Positions 20,863 through 34,954 of a stretch of DNA of 50,207 nt are shown here, piece by piece. Each line of letters begins with the position of its first letter. Within the stretch, counting starts at the first letter, position 1. The position numbers were made by a program, and so were the translations under genes. This DNA is from Ciborinia camelliae (taxonomy: Eukaryota > Ascomycota > Leotiomycetes > Helotiales > Sclerotiniaceae), in the NCBI GenBank assembly GCA_025890175.1, contig JANPYM010000001.1:4339-54545 (forward strand), in the 5' to 3' direction. The notes below the pieces were generated by a model that made no database searches, was not told the origin of the DNA, and saw only the letters and a program-made list of their open reading frames with translations.

Positions 20863-22053
20863 ATGTTTCGAAGAATAGGGCTCGGGCTCTCCAATTCTTC
20901 ATGTATTTTGTCGCGCATCTCAAAAATAACATGTTCATTGCCAGGGAACAGAACAACTTTTCAATCTAGAGCTTTTAGAAGGACCACTCATTCTCATTCC
21001 GATTCTCATTCTTCCTCATCGGAAGTTCACCCTACACCTCTCCAACCCAGCGACCCTCATATTAAATCCAACATCGCTGCGATAACGATATGGACCATTG
21101 CAGCAGTTGGCACAATATACACAACATGTGCCATATTCGAGAACGTGAATCTCAAGAAAGAGACACCAAAAGTCGTAACAATTTTCACCCGGGATGAGGA
21201 GAAGACATACGATATTAGACGAAAAGTGCATGAGTTGCGGTATCCTCCTGGATCCTATCATCCAACCAAATGGCCACCAATTGATCAACTATTCAACCCA
21301 TCAGAACGACAAAGGTTCTGGGAAAAATTAATGCCATCGGAAAAATTCACCTACACAATCATGACGATGAATATAGGAATCCACGCATTAGGTAGTCTTA
21401 CACCAGGATTATGGAGCCAAATCTTCCTGCATACACCTAGCACACATAGGAACTTCACACTACTGACGTGTATATTTGGGCATGGATCTCTCCTACACTT
21501 AGGATTCAATATGTACGGATTTCAATCATTTATGCCAACGCTCGGAGCCGATACGGGTTTTCAATCCAGTATTGCACATATGACGGCTTTTTATCTATCT
21601 ACCGGTATCATCAGCAGTTGGGCACAAGCTTTGAGTGCAGGGCTTCGACCTAAGGTACCTCCTATACCATTTTTAGGAGCCAGTGGATCGCTGTTCGCGT
21701 TACTTGGTAGTTTTACACTCAAGCATCCAGAAGCTCAATTTCAAATCATGTTTATCCCGTATGATTTTTCGGCCGATGGTTTATTGAGTGCACTGATCGT
21801 GTTTGATCTTTTTGGTGTCTTCGGTGCTTATAAAAGCCTGAGATTGGGACATGCGGTAAGGATATCTTGAGATGATAGGATTATAATACACCTCACAGTA
21901 CTAATTCTTGCAAATATTTAGGCGCATTTGAGCGGTGCCTTTTTGGGCTTGGGATATGTATATTTTGATTGCGAGAAGAAGGTTTGGCAACCACTTTGTC
22001 GAGGCGTTTATAAGTGGTTTCGGATGAGTGAGTGGGAGAAGAGAGTTAAGTGA
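20863..22053 (+). CDS. Mitochondrial rhomboid protease (PARL/Pcp1 type)
   Basis: Exons 20863..21855 and 21922..22053, joined in phase 0 across a 66-nt intron (GTAAGG...TTTAG). The protein is 374 aa. The first 45 residues are Arg/Ser-rich without acidic residues, a good mitochondrial presequence, followed by a TM helix (about 70-90) ahead of the six-helix rhomboid core. This is the extra N-terminal helix of PARL-type enzymes. Active-site features are visible: FGHGSLLHLGFNMY in the second core helix, the nucleophile in G-A-S-G-S (Ser274) and the catalytic His in GHAAHLSG (His333, created across the intron). It is an intramembrane serine protease of the mitochondrial inner membrane. By family it processes dynamin-like Mgm1/OPA1 and peroxidase-type substrates to keep mitochondria fusing. 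It is a single-copy housekeeping gene with no sign of decay. Confidence 0.92.
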
Positions 22054-22401
22054 ATGAAGATGGAAGAGGTATTGAGTATGATAATCATAGTGATAGTACC
22101 CTATATTTCCCCAACCACTGTCACCCCAATTATCACCTCACCATTCTAAAAGACGGTCAAAATCATTCCACAGCAGTGGATAATTAGCGATGCAGGCCTG
22201 AAAGTTACAGGGTCTTTAGGGCTTATAGGCTTGAAATGATATCGTGCTCAGGATCTATATACGTACATCACACTCCCGGTCGTGATGCGATTCGAAAACC
22301 CATGATTGTAGAAAAATATAATAGACGCTTAAAAATAAAATCCCACCTTGTCAATGTGACTTATACTCCTCATCCCATCCTATCCCATCTCCCTCATATA
22401 T
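22054..22401. other. Convergent 3' intergenic region
   Basis: 348 bp between the stop codons of the rhomboid gene and the sugar transporter gene, which point toward each other. It must contain both 3' UTRs. Nothing else recognised. Confidence 0.6.
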
Positions 22402-24921
<2,520 letters not shown>

Positions 24922-25847
24922 CTTGACAGCGTGATTCGTGTACTCTTATGACAATCAAATTGTTTAACAGGGCGAAATATGTTGGATGGAGACCAAACAA
25001 TTGAGAAATTTCTCAACACCTCGATGTTAATAGGCACGGCGTCTGCGGTAATGTCGTACCACTGGAGGTTTATTTAATCTCACATCATAAATGCGATCGA
25101 ATATAACCATATACTACAACATCATCTCAACTACTCCATGCCCCATCAGCAAAAAGAGCACCATTCTCAATCTAGCAACCGAGAACGATTACTCAGATTT
25201 CATTCCTTCTCCATGTTATCCAATCCAACAACTGGCCAAGATAGCCACCGTGATTGAATACCTCCTCTCAAAGCTTCTTCTCCATTCCCCAGGTTCCCAA
25301 TACCCATTGGAAGTATGTTACATCTTGCCGGATAAATCGTCTTGGATATGGATATTTATCCAACCAATCTCATTTCCCATTGTAGGTTCTGCATGACCAT
25401 AATCGGGACCAATAATTGGTTGGGCGCACACCTTTCGTATGCATTTCTAGCGTATCCGTGCTTTGTAATTCGTTTACAGTTTGGCGTGTGGAGCCCCGCA
25501 TATGGAGGGGTAGGGTATTGAGCAGTGGCCCAGATCATGAGAATCTGGAAAAATATTTATCCAGCAATCCTGAATGAGGAAGGCATTTGGATCGAAGGAA
25601 TAGAGGCTTGTCGTGGATTTGGAGGATGCACCAAGAGCAAGGGCGTTGTTTTGCATCGATTGAAACATTAGATCTCCCTGGGTTGATTGTTTTTGAGATG
25701 TGATTGTGGTTTACGTGCGGTGCGGTGATAGATAACCTTGTTGTTGTGCTGTAACACTATTTTCTGACAGATAAGATTAAAACTACCTAAAAAAGACGTA
25801 TGAAAATAGGAATGCATGTGTTGCATCCAAATAAACACTATGAACAC
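24922..25847. other. Sugar-porter upstream region, no gene supported
   Basis: 926 bp between the sugar-porter start and the DUF2264 stop; both genes run on the minus strand. Short open frames exist on both strands (25091-25396 plus, 25474-25668 minus) but lack family features. It probably contains the sugar-porter promoter. Confidence 0.5.
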
Positions 25848-27933
25848 TCATGATTCAAACATTTTGAACAAAGGTGTCATATGTGCCGTATGAAACTCGC
25901 GACTCTCAGTCATCAGCCACTCGGGAACGACAGGTTTGTTTTTCCATCCATCAAGATAAGTCCTTGGTTCCCCTGAAGGGTTGGCATAGATAGCGGTCAC
26001 AAAGCAAGCCCAATCTCCCTTTCCCAATGTTTTCTGTAAAGTAGGTATCACGGTACGACTTTCAACCAGGTTTGAGTTCGGGTCAGCATTCACCAGTATC
26101 GCCGTACGACCTCTTCCTCCATCCCACTCAAGTGAAGCTATTCCAACCGCTCCCTTAGATACAGCGAATGCACCCACTGATCCCGGTGAACTGCCTTCTG
26201 CTATATTGAGATCGTAGTTTCCGATGATCTTGGGCGAAGTCCCTTCGTTTTTCGTAGAGTCGTAAAGATCGAGGTAGCGACCGTCGGATTTTCGCTCATT
26301 ACAGATTGCGAATGCTCCATCGGCCGTCATTATCTCTCGCCCTGTTACAATTAAATGAGCACGTATATGCCAGTTTGGTGTAGCTTCGACAGGAGGAATG
26401 AGATAAGTTTTGATAGTAACATCCGGGTATGGATTCCAGACTGATTTTAATACCGGTTGCTTATCATGCATCTCAATGACTGCTGTCTCGCAAAGTCGAC
26501 GGGTCTTCCAAACTTCTCCTCCATCGTCAGATAAGCCGAGTTGTGAAGCCAATGCGAATTGTTCTAGCGAGAAACATCCTGTTGGTACAGAGTAGGCATA
26601 TGCGCTGCTATAGGCAAATGATCCATATTTTGCATGCGTTCCTCTCATAGGATATGAACATGCCTGGCCTGAGGAGAGAATCATTTTATGGCCTCCAAGA
26701 TAGCTGACAATATGACCCGGATGTTTCAATGCCTTAATTTTCGGAATCAGGTTTGTTGGGTATGGTTCCTCTTCAGATGTCCAGAGCGGATGATCCTCGG
26801 GAACAGCCAAACAGATGAATGCTAGACATGCCCAATATGGACTTCCTGGTGAATTGTAGTTTTCAGACATGAACATGTTTGGGAAAGAATATCCTATGGT
26901 CAATGTTCCTGTGGGTCCCCATATCTGATCTTGGGTTTGCCACCATCTGAGATTTCTCAATATCAATCCTTTGACAATACCCCATGTCAAGGGTTCCAGT
27001 AGCTCAACATCGGCATATGCTAAAGCACCCCAGAAAGAAGCCATGGCAAACCTATAACCTACACTTCTTCCAAAAGGTATAGCTCTTCCCTCTTCATCGA
27101 AATAATGCACAAAGTCCAGAGCATAATCTTGGGCCCGCTTCTTGAACTCCACAGCCTTAGCTGGGTCCTCATCGCCTGCCAACTTCGCATATAGTAATTG
27201 AAGGAATTGTATCGCAAAACTTCCACTGTAATAATCTTGTTGCCAGATTCCCTTAGGTCCATCATTTGACCACCCTTCTCCTCGGAAAAAAGAGTTCAGG
27301 TGAACGATATCTTGCTCAATTCTTTCCTGTGAATATTTTCCACCATTTTTCTTCAACCCGAGATTTGCGAACACTCGAAACCATAACCAATTTGTATTCG
27401 GCATACTAGGAATCATGAGCGATTTCTTCTGTACCATCATTCTCCGCGAAAACTCACTTCTTACTATTGATGGAGTTACCCAACCATGTCTCCACATTCT
27501 CTTTCTCCTTTCCACTCAATTTCTCCCAAAATACCGGAGCAACAGCCAACGTAAATCCTAATGGACACATCTCCACCATTCTCTGATCATTATCTCTTGG
27601 CTCTCCCCAATACTCATCATTGTCCGGGTCTGTACATTTCTTCAATCCCTCAATCCACCATTCCGTTCCCTCATATTCACCTCCTCCAGCTAATAGTGAG
27701 CCCAATGCCCATAGTGGACGACAAAATCCCTCAATTTCAGCAGCACGAGCATCGAAACGAACGGCTGTGGAGCCAGGTACACGGATCAGTGCTTTTTGCG
27801 GAGAGAAGTGGGGTTTGAGAGGATCGAGAAGGGATTTCAGAAGATTTTGAACGGAAGTTCGATCAGTGAGAGAAATGAGGGAGAATGGATGTTTCGCGTT
27901 ATAGCCTAATACTAATTGTTCTTGCGAAGTCAT
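25848..27933 (-). CDS. DUF2264-domain protein
   Basis: Exons 27933..27458 and 27405..25848, 52-nt intron (GTGAGT...CCTAG), 677 aa. Family features are [20 protein letters not shown] and the Gly-rich [10 protein letters not shown] near residues 60-90, then [11 protein letters not shown] at the splice junction, [12 protein letters not shown] and a C-terminal beta-rich part. The DUF2264 fold resembles alpha/alpha-toroid glycan-acting proteins, but no activity is established to my knowledge. No signal peptide is evident, suggesting an intracellular protein. I chose the ATG at 27933 (M-T-S-Q-E-Q); an in-frame ATG at 27987 would add 18 residues unlike the family. It follows the sugar porter's upstream region in the same orientation, so a role in sugar or oligosaccharide use is possible but is only inference. 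Confidence 0.88.
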
Positions 27934-28500
27934 GATGAAAGATACTGACTCAAACTTGAACTTGAGACGGCAGCAAACAAAACTCAAGACTTAGAGTGGA
28001 GTAAGAAGAGAAAAGGACTACACTTACAGTACGATATGCAGATCATATCATGATATAATTACCTCGTAAGAATGATGTGCCGACAGGAGGTATCTCTATA
28101 TTGAGCACAGTACATCGTGTTGAATGGAAGGCGCTGGTCCGAGATACATTGATGTGGGGGTGGAGTAAATATTGACCCGCAGGGCTAAATTGGGGTCACT
28201 AGAAACACCCCTTCTGATGTTTATATTGACGTCGCCCTACCTTAAGATTTCCACCATTTCAAAATTTCCTCATTGCCATTTGAAATATTTTGCTAATACT
28301 GCAAAGCTTGCTATCTTGTACACTATGAGTTTCATATCGACCATTTTCACCACCAATCACTGCTGCAACCAATCTCTACAGAAGCCACTCAAGCATTTTC
28401 ACCGACACTCCTTATTGACCAAATCACACCCCGAAGGCATGCATAGCTTATGGTCATTTGTTAACTCCTCCACAGAAGCAACCTTAGTCAGTGGCAGTTC
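27934..28500. other. Upstream region of DUF2264 gene / 3' flank of DUF7918-like paralog 1
   Basis: About 570 bp with no supported gene. A plus-strand frame at 28172-28582 runs into the antisense of the next gene and has no family features. Confidence 0.5.
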
Positions 28501-30179
28501 TCATGCTGGCCGGTTCTCTTTTTCAATCCTCCAAAACTCATCTGCCGTCTGCCTCAAAATTTCCTCCGCCATCTCCAAGTAATCGGAGTCTTCGCGATTG
28601 ACACTTGGCGTTGGTGGATCCGGTAGGATTACAGCTTCCTCAAGCTCCGCGAGGTCATACTTGATAGTGGCCTCCTTCTTTGTTAGAATAGTATTCTCAT
28701 CGGCCGCATCGAGATCGATTGGCTCTTGCTTTATCCTAGCGTCGCTAATTGCATCTATATCGATTGGCTCCTGTTTGATCTTTCGTCTTTTTGCTAATGA
28801 TTCTTGCACCGTGGACTCTGTGGCATCTAAATCAATAGGTTCCTCCTTTATCTTACGCTTTTGGCCTGGACGAGGGGTAGACTTCTGTGGAGTAAGGGCA
28901 TTGGGATTGACAAACTCTTCCTTGATAGCTATGTATGAGCCTTGCCCCTCGCGTTTGATCGAGGCTGATTTTCGAGGGTTCACAGGTCGTTGTATTTTGC
29001 CATCATCATCAAGAACAATGACGTCGTTCTCAGGTATATCCGACAACTGCTGTTTAACTTCTCCTCTTTCGAATGCCTTCTGTTCTTTCTGGTAATCCAA
29101 TCGTTAGAGACAAATAGCTTTTAGGGAAAAAGAGAAACTCACTTGTAACTTCCCAAATGCGAATTGCCTTTCTGCTGGCTGCATAGAATTCCAAGGACGC
29201 CATTCTTTTAGTTCGTGGTTGGTAGACGCAGCATTGTCTGAAGTCGACCGTAATTGCAGTCTACTTAGGTCCTGCAGTTCTTTCAAAGCCCATTGACGCT
29301 CCGTATATCTAAGTGACTTCCAGGGATTGTAGTAGAGTGGTGGCGGATACGGGATGATGTCTAGATGATCTAGAAACTCTGATGGTGTTCATCAGTAACC
29401 GTGGTATATTCGTCAGTGAATGGGAAGCTTACCGGGGGTACGATAAATATACTTGAAGGAGAGCAACCTTGAAATGTGGAAGCCGTGGGTAGCTTGTCCG
29501 AGAATTGTTGTTGAAATCCGTTCCTGGCCCAGTCTTATGAAGTCAGGAAAAGGCGTAAAATTCAAGCATCTAAGACTTACTGGACAGCATTTGTAATCCC
29601 ACGTTTTTTAAAGTTGAGTTGGTCTACCTTTGTCGCATCCCACAATTCTGCGTTGGTATTTAAATTCTCTATTGGCTGCTTGATTTCTTTGAGATTAGCT
29701 TTCCGTCGCAGCACCACGATCCTGAAATGGCCAATATCTTCCGGGTTGACTCCGATTACATCGCTCTGATTCGAGAGGTCTTCATCGACATCGAGGGATC
29801 GAAATACAAATGGAGCGCCGATAATGTCTTTACTATAGCCTACGACATTGACGCAGTCAATTTGCGCTTTGTAGTCTTGTTCAGTGAGAGCACACTCGGG
29901 GTTCTCGTCGACGAAACATTTCCCAGCGCAGCATATTCCTTGTCCACCAAAAACAATCAATGCAATTACGTCATTATAAGGCTTGAAGCAAAATCCAGCT
30001 TTCAAAGTGATTTCAATCTTGAACGCGGTTCCTGGTTGTGCAACGATATATCGCTCGCATTCTGGATCTCCACGATTTTCACGGTCTCCCAACTTGACAA
30101 ATTCTCTGAATGCCTCTTTTGTCGCAGTATTGATGATCCGGACCTCATACTCATTACCTTCCTCTGTAAGAATGGCCAT
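28501..30179 (-). CDS. DUF7918-like protein, tandem paralog 1
   Basis: Exons 30179..29581, 29533..29433, 29378..29143 and 29088..28501; 507 aa; all junctions in phase. Residues 1-135 form a beta-rich domain (YEVRIINTATKEAFREFVK, ECERYIVAQPGTAFKIEITL...) shared with the two genes upstream on this strand and, more distantly, with the gene at 15076. From memory I equate it with the fungal DUF7918. The middle contains PEFLDHLDIIPYPPPLYYNPW and two W-P/K-x-x-x-x-x-E-R-Q segments, ending in FAFGKLQ at a phase-0 junction. The last exon is charged, with five psi-K-x-E sites (Lys 357, 368, 393, 417, 432). Three of them are in repeats of the form I-K-x-E-P-I-D-L/I-D. A SIM-like NDVIVLDDD lies at about 333-341. 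Basic clusters (KRRK) suggest nuclear import. Function unknown. Confidence 0.85.
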
Positions 30180-30729
30180 GGTGAGAATTGTCGAAGCGCG
30201 ACTCGGTGTTGTTATTGTTGATGATTGAAAGAAAAGGCACGAAGAATGCCGTCGTAGAAAATATAGGGAATTGGGATTAGCGCGACTCGCCAACACGTGT
30301 GTGGTGAAATATCAAAAGGCCTGCATAGAAGTGAAGTGGAGTGGAGTGAATGTGAAGAATAAAGTTTGAGTTGAAATTTTTAATGGGTGCACCGATATAT
30401 TCTGGTAGAAAAGGGAACGAACGAATACGCGATTTCCTATCCTGAGATGAAAGATAGATCTCGCGTATGAGAATATCACGACAAGTGAAGAGACATGTTC
30501 TCAATCAAAAACCTTTGGTGGGGAGGGATATATATTGAGCTTCATTTCTATTCCTATCTGTTACCTATGTATCACGAGAAGACTAAAAAGGTAGAATATT
30601 ATGGGCCGGATACACCACCAAATATACATCATACGATCGTCTCCCGTATCCACAGCTTCACATATCAATGCATCCCACCTCCCAAAAGTAAACTTCCATG
30701 TTCCAATATGACACAGATCAAGGTAGAAC
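30180..30729. other. Intergenic between paralogs 1 and 2
   Basis: 550 bp holding the promoter of paralog 1 and the 3' flank of paralog 2. No other gene recognised. Confidence 0.55.
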
Positions 30730-32677
30730 TCATTTCTCTTTCTTGATTCTCTTCGCCTCAACGGCATCAATCTGTGCTTTAAGCTCATTTCTCTTTCGCT
30801 TTTTATCCCAAAGCTCAGACATGAACTCAATCTCTTGCTCGACTTTCTTTTCTTCCTGCTTCAAACTTTCTAATTCCTCGGTGTGTGATTCTGCTGCTTC
30901 TTGCTTGATGCCTGGCTTTGATTTAGAAAATCCTTGGACCTGGGGAACTTTCCTCTCGGATATAAAGATTATGTCATCATCAGAATCATGTGCAGCGGTG
31001 GCGATGGGTTTGTTCTTGACCTGCTGTGTAATAGGTTTGTCTTGGTTGGGTGTAGTTGTCTCAGTGGAGTTATATTCTGTATTGGGTTCGAGCTGAATAG
31101 CTGCTGGTGTTTCTTCTGCCGGAAGTGTTTCCAGGTCGTCTTCGAATAGGGCAGCTACTGGCATTCGGTCCGCTGGGAGTGCTTTTGTATTATCCTCGAG
31201 AGAGACAGAATCAGATTCTTCTTCTGCCGGTGGTTCTTCCATTTGTACACCAGTATTAGATTCCTTGCCCAAGGAAACAATTTCGCCCTTCATATTTCTA
31301 TACTCAAGCAACACTTCTCCTCGTTCGCGAGCCTTTCGGCGTTCCTAATGATATATGTTAACGATAGCTCATATCTATGCCAGGAAACCCGCCAATGTAA
31401 GATCTTACCTGTAACTTCTCGAATGCTTTGAATTTCTCAGGTTCATACATCTTGAAACAAGAGCGCCATTCCCAGGGATCATCATCTTTAACTTGTAATC
31501 TGTATCGGTTGTTTCTCAGTCCTGGAACTTGTCTGGTTCGTCCTTTTTGATCACTATTCCAGTTGTCCATTTCTAGATCTTGAAGTTGTTCGATTGCAAT
31601 GCTTCTCTCCTTTTTTTCGAGTTCATGCCAGGCGTAAAGGTAAAGTGGCGGTTGATCTTTGAAAAAGCCAGCATCCTCAGAGAGTTCTGCACATCGGGTT
31701 AGTACAGAGATATCGATGTCCTCAAAATGTATTAATACCAGTAGAACTGCATTGGAATTTGAATATGTAGTAAGGGCCGTAGGAACGGCTGTAAGTTGTC
31801 TTGGTACGAAGCGGCTGGTCAGGCAATTTGATAGACTCTCCCTCCGTCCCAGTTTTCTTTAAAACTGCCTTCGGCTGTTTCGATACCTCCGCAGAACTAG
31901 ATATGTTAGTTTCTGTGATTAGAGAATGGGACAATGATTGAAATTACGCGATGATCGAAGGGCTGCCATGATTCTGATGGATGTTCTGATGGACTTTTTC
32001 TGCATCCTGAAGATTTTGAATATCGGATTGATCGTTTTCGGTGAGAGGCCTCGAAAACTTAAGTAAATCACGAGAAGCAGAACGAAGCTTAGAGCAAACT
32101 TTCTGCCATTTTGACATTGCCCCATTAAATTCATCCTCAGATCGGGTGACTGTAATCTTCTTGAAATAGCAAAACTTTACTTGAATTGTTGGAAAACTCC
32201 GCGGAGGGATGCCACTGTCACCGATTTCTCTCGATGGTGTTTCATCTGTTACAGTAAGCCTTCAATCTTCATGCTATGAGTTACCAACTAACCTCCATTA
32301 ATATTGATTCTCTTAAAAACAAGTTCTGATCCTACTTTCTGTCCACCAACAGCAAATTCTGCCACTTCAATCTTTTCCTTGATGGTTTTTTTGATCTTCG
32401 ACCCGTTTTCAGGCGGTGTAACAGTTCGGTAAGCAACCATCTCGTCATTCAAGAATACGCTGACCTGAAGAAGTTGGAACTCTCCGAAATCAAAGCCCTC
32501 CTTCAACTTGACTTGAGCATAGTATGCCGTATGTGGCTCTATAACGATGTATCTCTCTCGCTCTAGATCGGTAGATTTTTCTTTGGGCTCAAGTTTGATG
32601 TATTCACCATAACCTTGGCCCAGGTAACTTTTGATGCGCACCTCGACCTGGCCATCGATTCCAGTTATGATAGCCAT
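30730..32677 (-). CDS. DUF7918-like protein, tandem paralog 2
   Basis: Exons 32677..32293, 32245..31948, 31896..31739, 31686..31409 and 31344..30730; 577 aa; introns of 47-64 nt, two with perfect ACTAAC branch sites. The N-terminal domain begins MAIITGIDGQVEVRIKSYLG and contains RERYIVIEPHTAYYAQVKL. The centre has DIQNLQDAEKVHQN (the D-I-R-N-F-W-D-A-K-K-V-D-Q block of paralog 3), PPLYLYAWHELEKKER and DDPWEWRSCFKMYEPEKFKAFEKLQ. The tail is acidic with a SIM-like DSDDDIIFIS, the sites IKQE and LKQE, and a final coiled coil ending R-I-K-K-E-K. It shares the exon-end position F-x-K-L-Q with all family members. The product is probably nuclear; no enzyme motif is visible. Confidence 0.85.
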
Positions 32678-33135
32678 AGTAAACAGTATTTGGAAGTGAA
32701 GTTGTTTTGTATCTATGCCGTAGAAAGCCACTAAAAAGTGGTTACAAATGTAAGTATTATATTTTATGAAGGTACCTACCGGACTGCGAGTGGTCAACTA
32801 GGAAACGGTACTGTACACGGCTCGCAAATAAGCTAGTGTATAAGCTAGTGTATACTAGCGCGTGTATACTAGCGCGTGTATACTAGCGCGTGTATGCCTT
32901 TATTCATGCCTCCAGCTATTTTGAAAGGCTGCATTGAGCTTCATTGCTATTGCTATTCATGCTGACTAGAAGAGTGAGAAAATATAATTTTATGTCGATA
33001 AAGATGTATCAAATGCGCAAAATGCGCCAGAATGTTTCCCGCGTAAACAGATATCAATAGGTAGATTCATATTCCATCCCACCGACCCCCAAAAAAACCC
33101 CCATATCATGTTATCATCGAAAGAGGTTCCATCAT
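32678..33135. other. Intergenic between paralogs 2 and 3, with minisatellite
   Basis: 458 bp. Contains the short tandem repeat at 32829-32894; otherwise promoter of paralog 2 and 3' flank of paralog 3. Confidence 0.55.
32829..32894 (+). repeat. Short tandem repeat (12-bp x2, 14-bp x3)
   Basis: Two units of TAAGCTAGTGTA (32829-32852) are followed by three perfect units of TACTAGCGCGTGTA (32853-32894). It lies 150 bp upstream of the paralog 2 start codon. Confidence 0.9.
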
Positions 33136-34954
33136 TTATTCTGTCTTGATACGCTTCTTGGATCTTGCCGCATCAATTCTCTCCTGTAAAGCATCCCGCT
33201 CCCGCTTCATCTTGAGAACTCTCTCCTCTTGCACAATATCTTCCTTCAATTTCTCCAGTGCAGCCTCTTCTTTCCTCAACTCCTCATCCGCAAGTTCTGC
33301 CTCGTTTTTCTTCGGGGCTAGGTTTAGGATGGGGTTTTTTGTTTCAGAGATGACGATTAGGTCATCGTCATTATCGAGGTCGATTGGCTCATCCTTGATG
33401 GTGTCCGCGCTTGTAGTATTTTCTTTATTGAGAGACTCAGATTCTGCCATCTTGCGTAGAATCTCTTCACGCTTTATTTTTACTCCCTCTTTGTCAGACT
33501 TAGCTTTTTCATTTTTCGTATCTTTGCTATCCTTGTCGCGAGATTTCGAGCGTGGCTTGTCGTCTTCATCAAGAGCGATGATCTTACCCATCATTGTTTT
33601 GTACTGACGCTGGATTATGCCTCGCTCACGAGCCTTCCTCTTATCCTGATAATGAGGTTCAATGATGGTTTCTTCAATGATATTCACAACTTGAAACTTA
33701 CCTGAAGACTCTTGAATGCTTTCTGTCTCTCACCAGCGTACATTTTCTTCCATTGGCGCCATTCCCACGGGTGATCCTCTGCTTTTACGCGACCGATGAT
33801 TGGCAATTTCATACCGGTTTCCTTTTCTTGGTCTTCATGCCAATGCGTTTTGCTCAAATCTTGCAACTGCTGAAAGGCGGTCTTTCTTTCAGATTCGCTC
33901 AGGATATTCCAGGCATAATAGTGAAGGGGTGGGGGGTATTTGATGATGCCCACTTGTTCTAAAAATTCTGTACATCATACTAGTCAGTAAATTAACTTTA
34001 GGCTTTTTGGAGAGTTGACTGACCCGCAGTTCGGCAATGGAACAGAAATGTACCAGAGAGGTAGGCGTCGGGATAAGTTGTTCTGGTACGAGTCGGCTTA
34101 ATTAATTCAAGGTATTCTTCCGAAAAGGAAGAACTTCTTGATGTAAACTCGGGGCGAACCTTTGGCCGTTTCTTTCCTCCCACAAAACTAGATACATAAG
34201 CTGTTGTTATTTAGAAGTAATGGGAAATGTAATTACCCAATAGCAGAAGTGATGCCATGTTTTTTATAGCTATCCTGATCAACTTTCTTTGCATCCCAAA
34301 AGTTTCGAATATCGGACTCAGGCTCATCGATTTTGATGGGTTTTCTGCGGGGTTTTGAACGCATGTCACGAGCCTTTGAACACTCTTTCTCCCAGTCTGA
34401 CAATGCCTTATTGTACTCATCATTGGAGAGTCTGGTAGCCACCTTGTTGCAGAAGTATAGATTGACTGAAAAGGTCACAAGATTCTCTGGAAGAATGCCC
34501 ATGATATCTGTTTCTTTAAATAGTGTTTCGTCTATCCCAGTAAGTTTCATACAGTAGTTTGTTATAAGCATCGAGTTGTCGACTTACCCATCTCGAGACT
34601 CCTAAATGCAAATCTTGCTCCATGGACCTTTTGTCCATTAATATCCACATCAGCATACTCAATCTTGCCGACGCGGTATAATCCAAGAAAATTAATCGAG
34701 GAAATATGTTTCTTTCGACCAGGGAAGAATAGCGCGGCTTGGATGTGATTATATTCGCCAAAGTTAAAGTCTTCTTTCAATGTGACTTCAATATAGTACG
34801 TAGTGCCTGCCTCCGCAACAATATATCTTTCACGAGTATCATCTAACTCTTCTTCCTTGCGTTCAACTTTGATATATTCATCATAATACGTATGATCCGG
34901 GTATCTTTTGATTCGGACCTCAACTTGGCCTTGTGTTGTATTTAGGATAGCCAT
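33136..34954 (-). CDS. DUF7918-like protein, tandem paralog 3
   Basis: Exons 34954..34588, 34531..34237, 34187..34024, 33967..33702 and 33645..33136; 533 aa; same exon plan as paralog 2. The N-terminal domain has QVEVRIKRYPDHTYYDEYIK and RERYIVAEAGTTYYIEVTL. The middle has SDIRNFWDAKKVDQDSYKKH, EFLEQVGIIKYPPPLHYYAW and EDHPWEWRQWKKMYAGERQK ending AFKSLQ. The tail starts DKRKARERG, as in paralog 2, then carries K-I-K-R-E-E, a combined T-I-K-D-E-P-I-D-L-D-N-D-D-D-L-I-V-I-S (SUMO-site-like plus SIM-like), a coiled coil and the C-terminus K-R-I-K-T-E. The start at 34954 was chosen because all tandem copies begin M-A-I-hydrophobic there; the upstream open frame lacks similarity. Confidence 0.86.

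Noticed and set aside
25091..25396. 101-codon plus-strand frame with LATENDYSDFIPSPCYPIQQL
   Set aside because: Looks slightly protein-like, but I recognise no family and it lies in the sugar-porter upstream region; not enough to call a gene.
25356..25668. Two overlapping minus-strand frames (about 60 codons each)
   Set aside because: I could not join them with a GT-AG intron in phase, and no family features are visible.
28598..29095. 165-codon plus-strand Ser-rich frame
   Set aside because: Antisense shadow of the last exon of paralog 1.
29727..30221. 164-codon plus-strand frame
   Set aside because: Antisense to the N-terminal domain of paralog 1, whose conservation with other paralogs settles the strand.
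33146..33607. 153-codon plus-strand Ser-rich frame
   Set aside because: Antisense of the charged tail of paralog 3.
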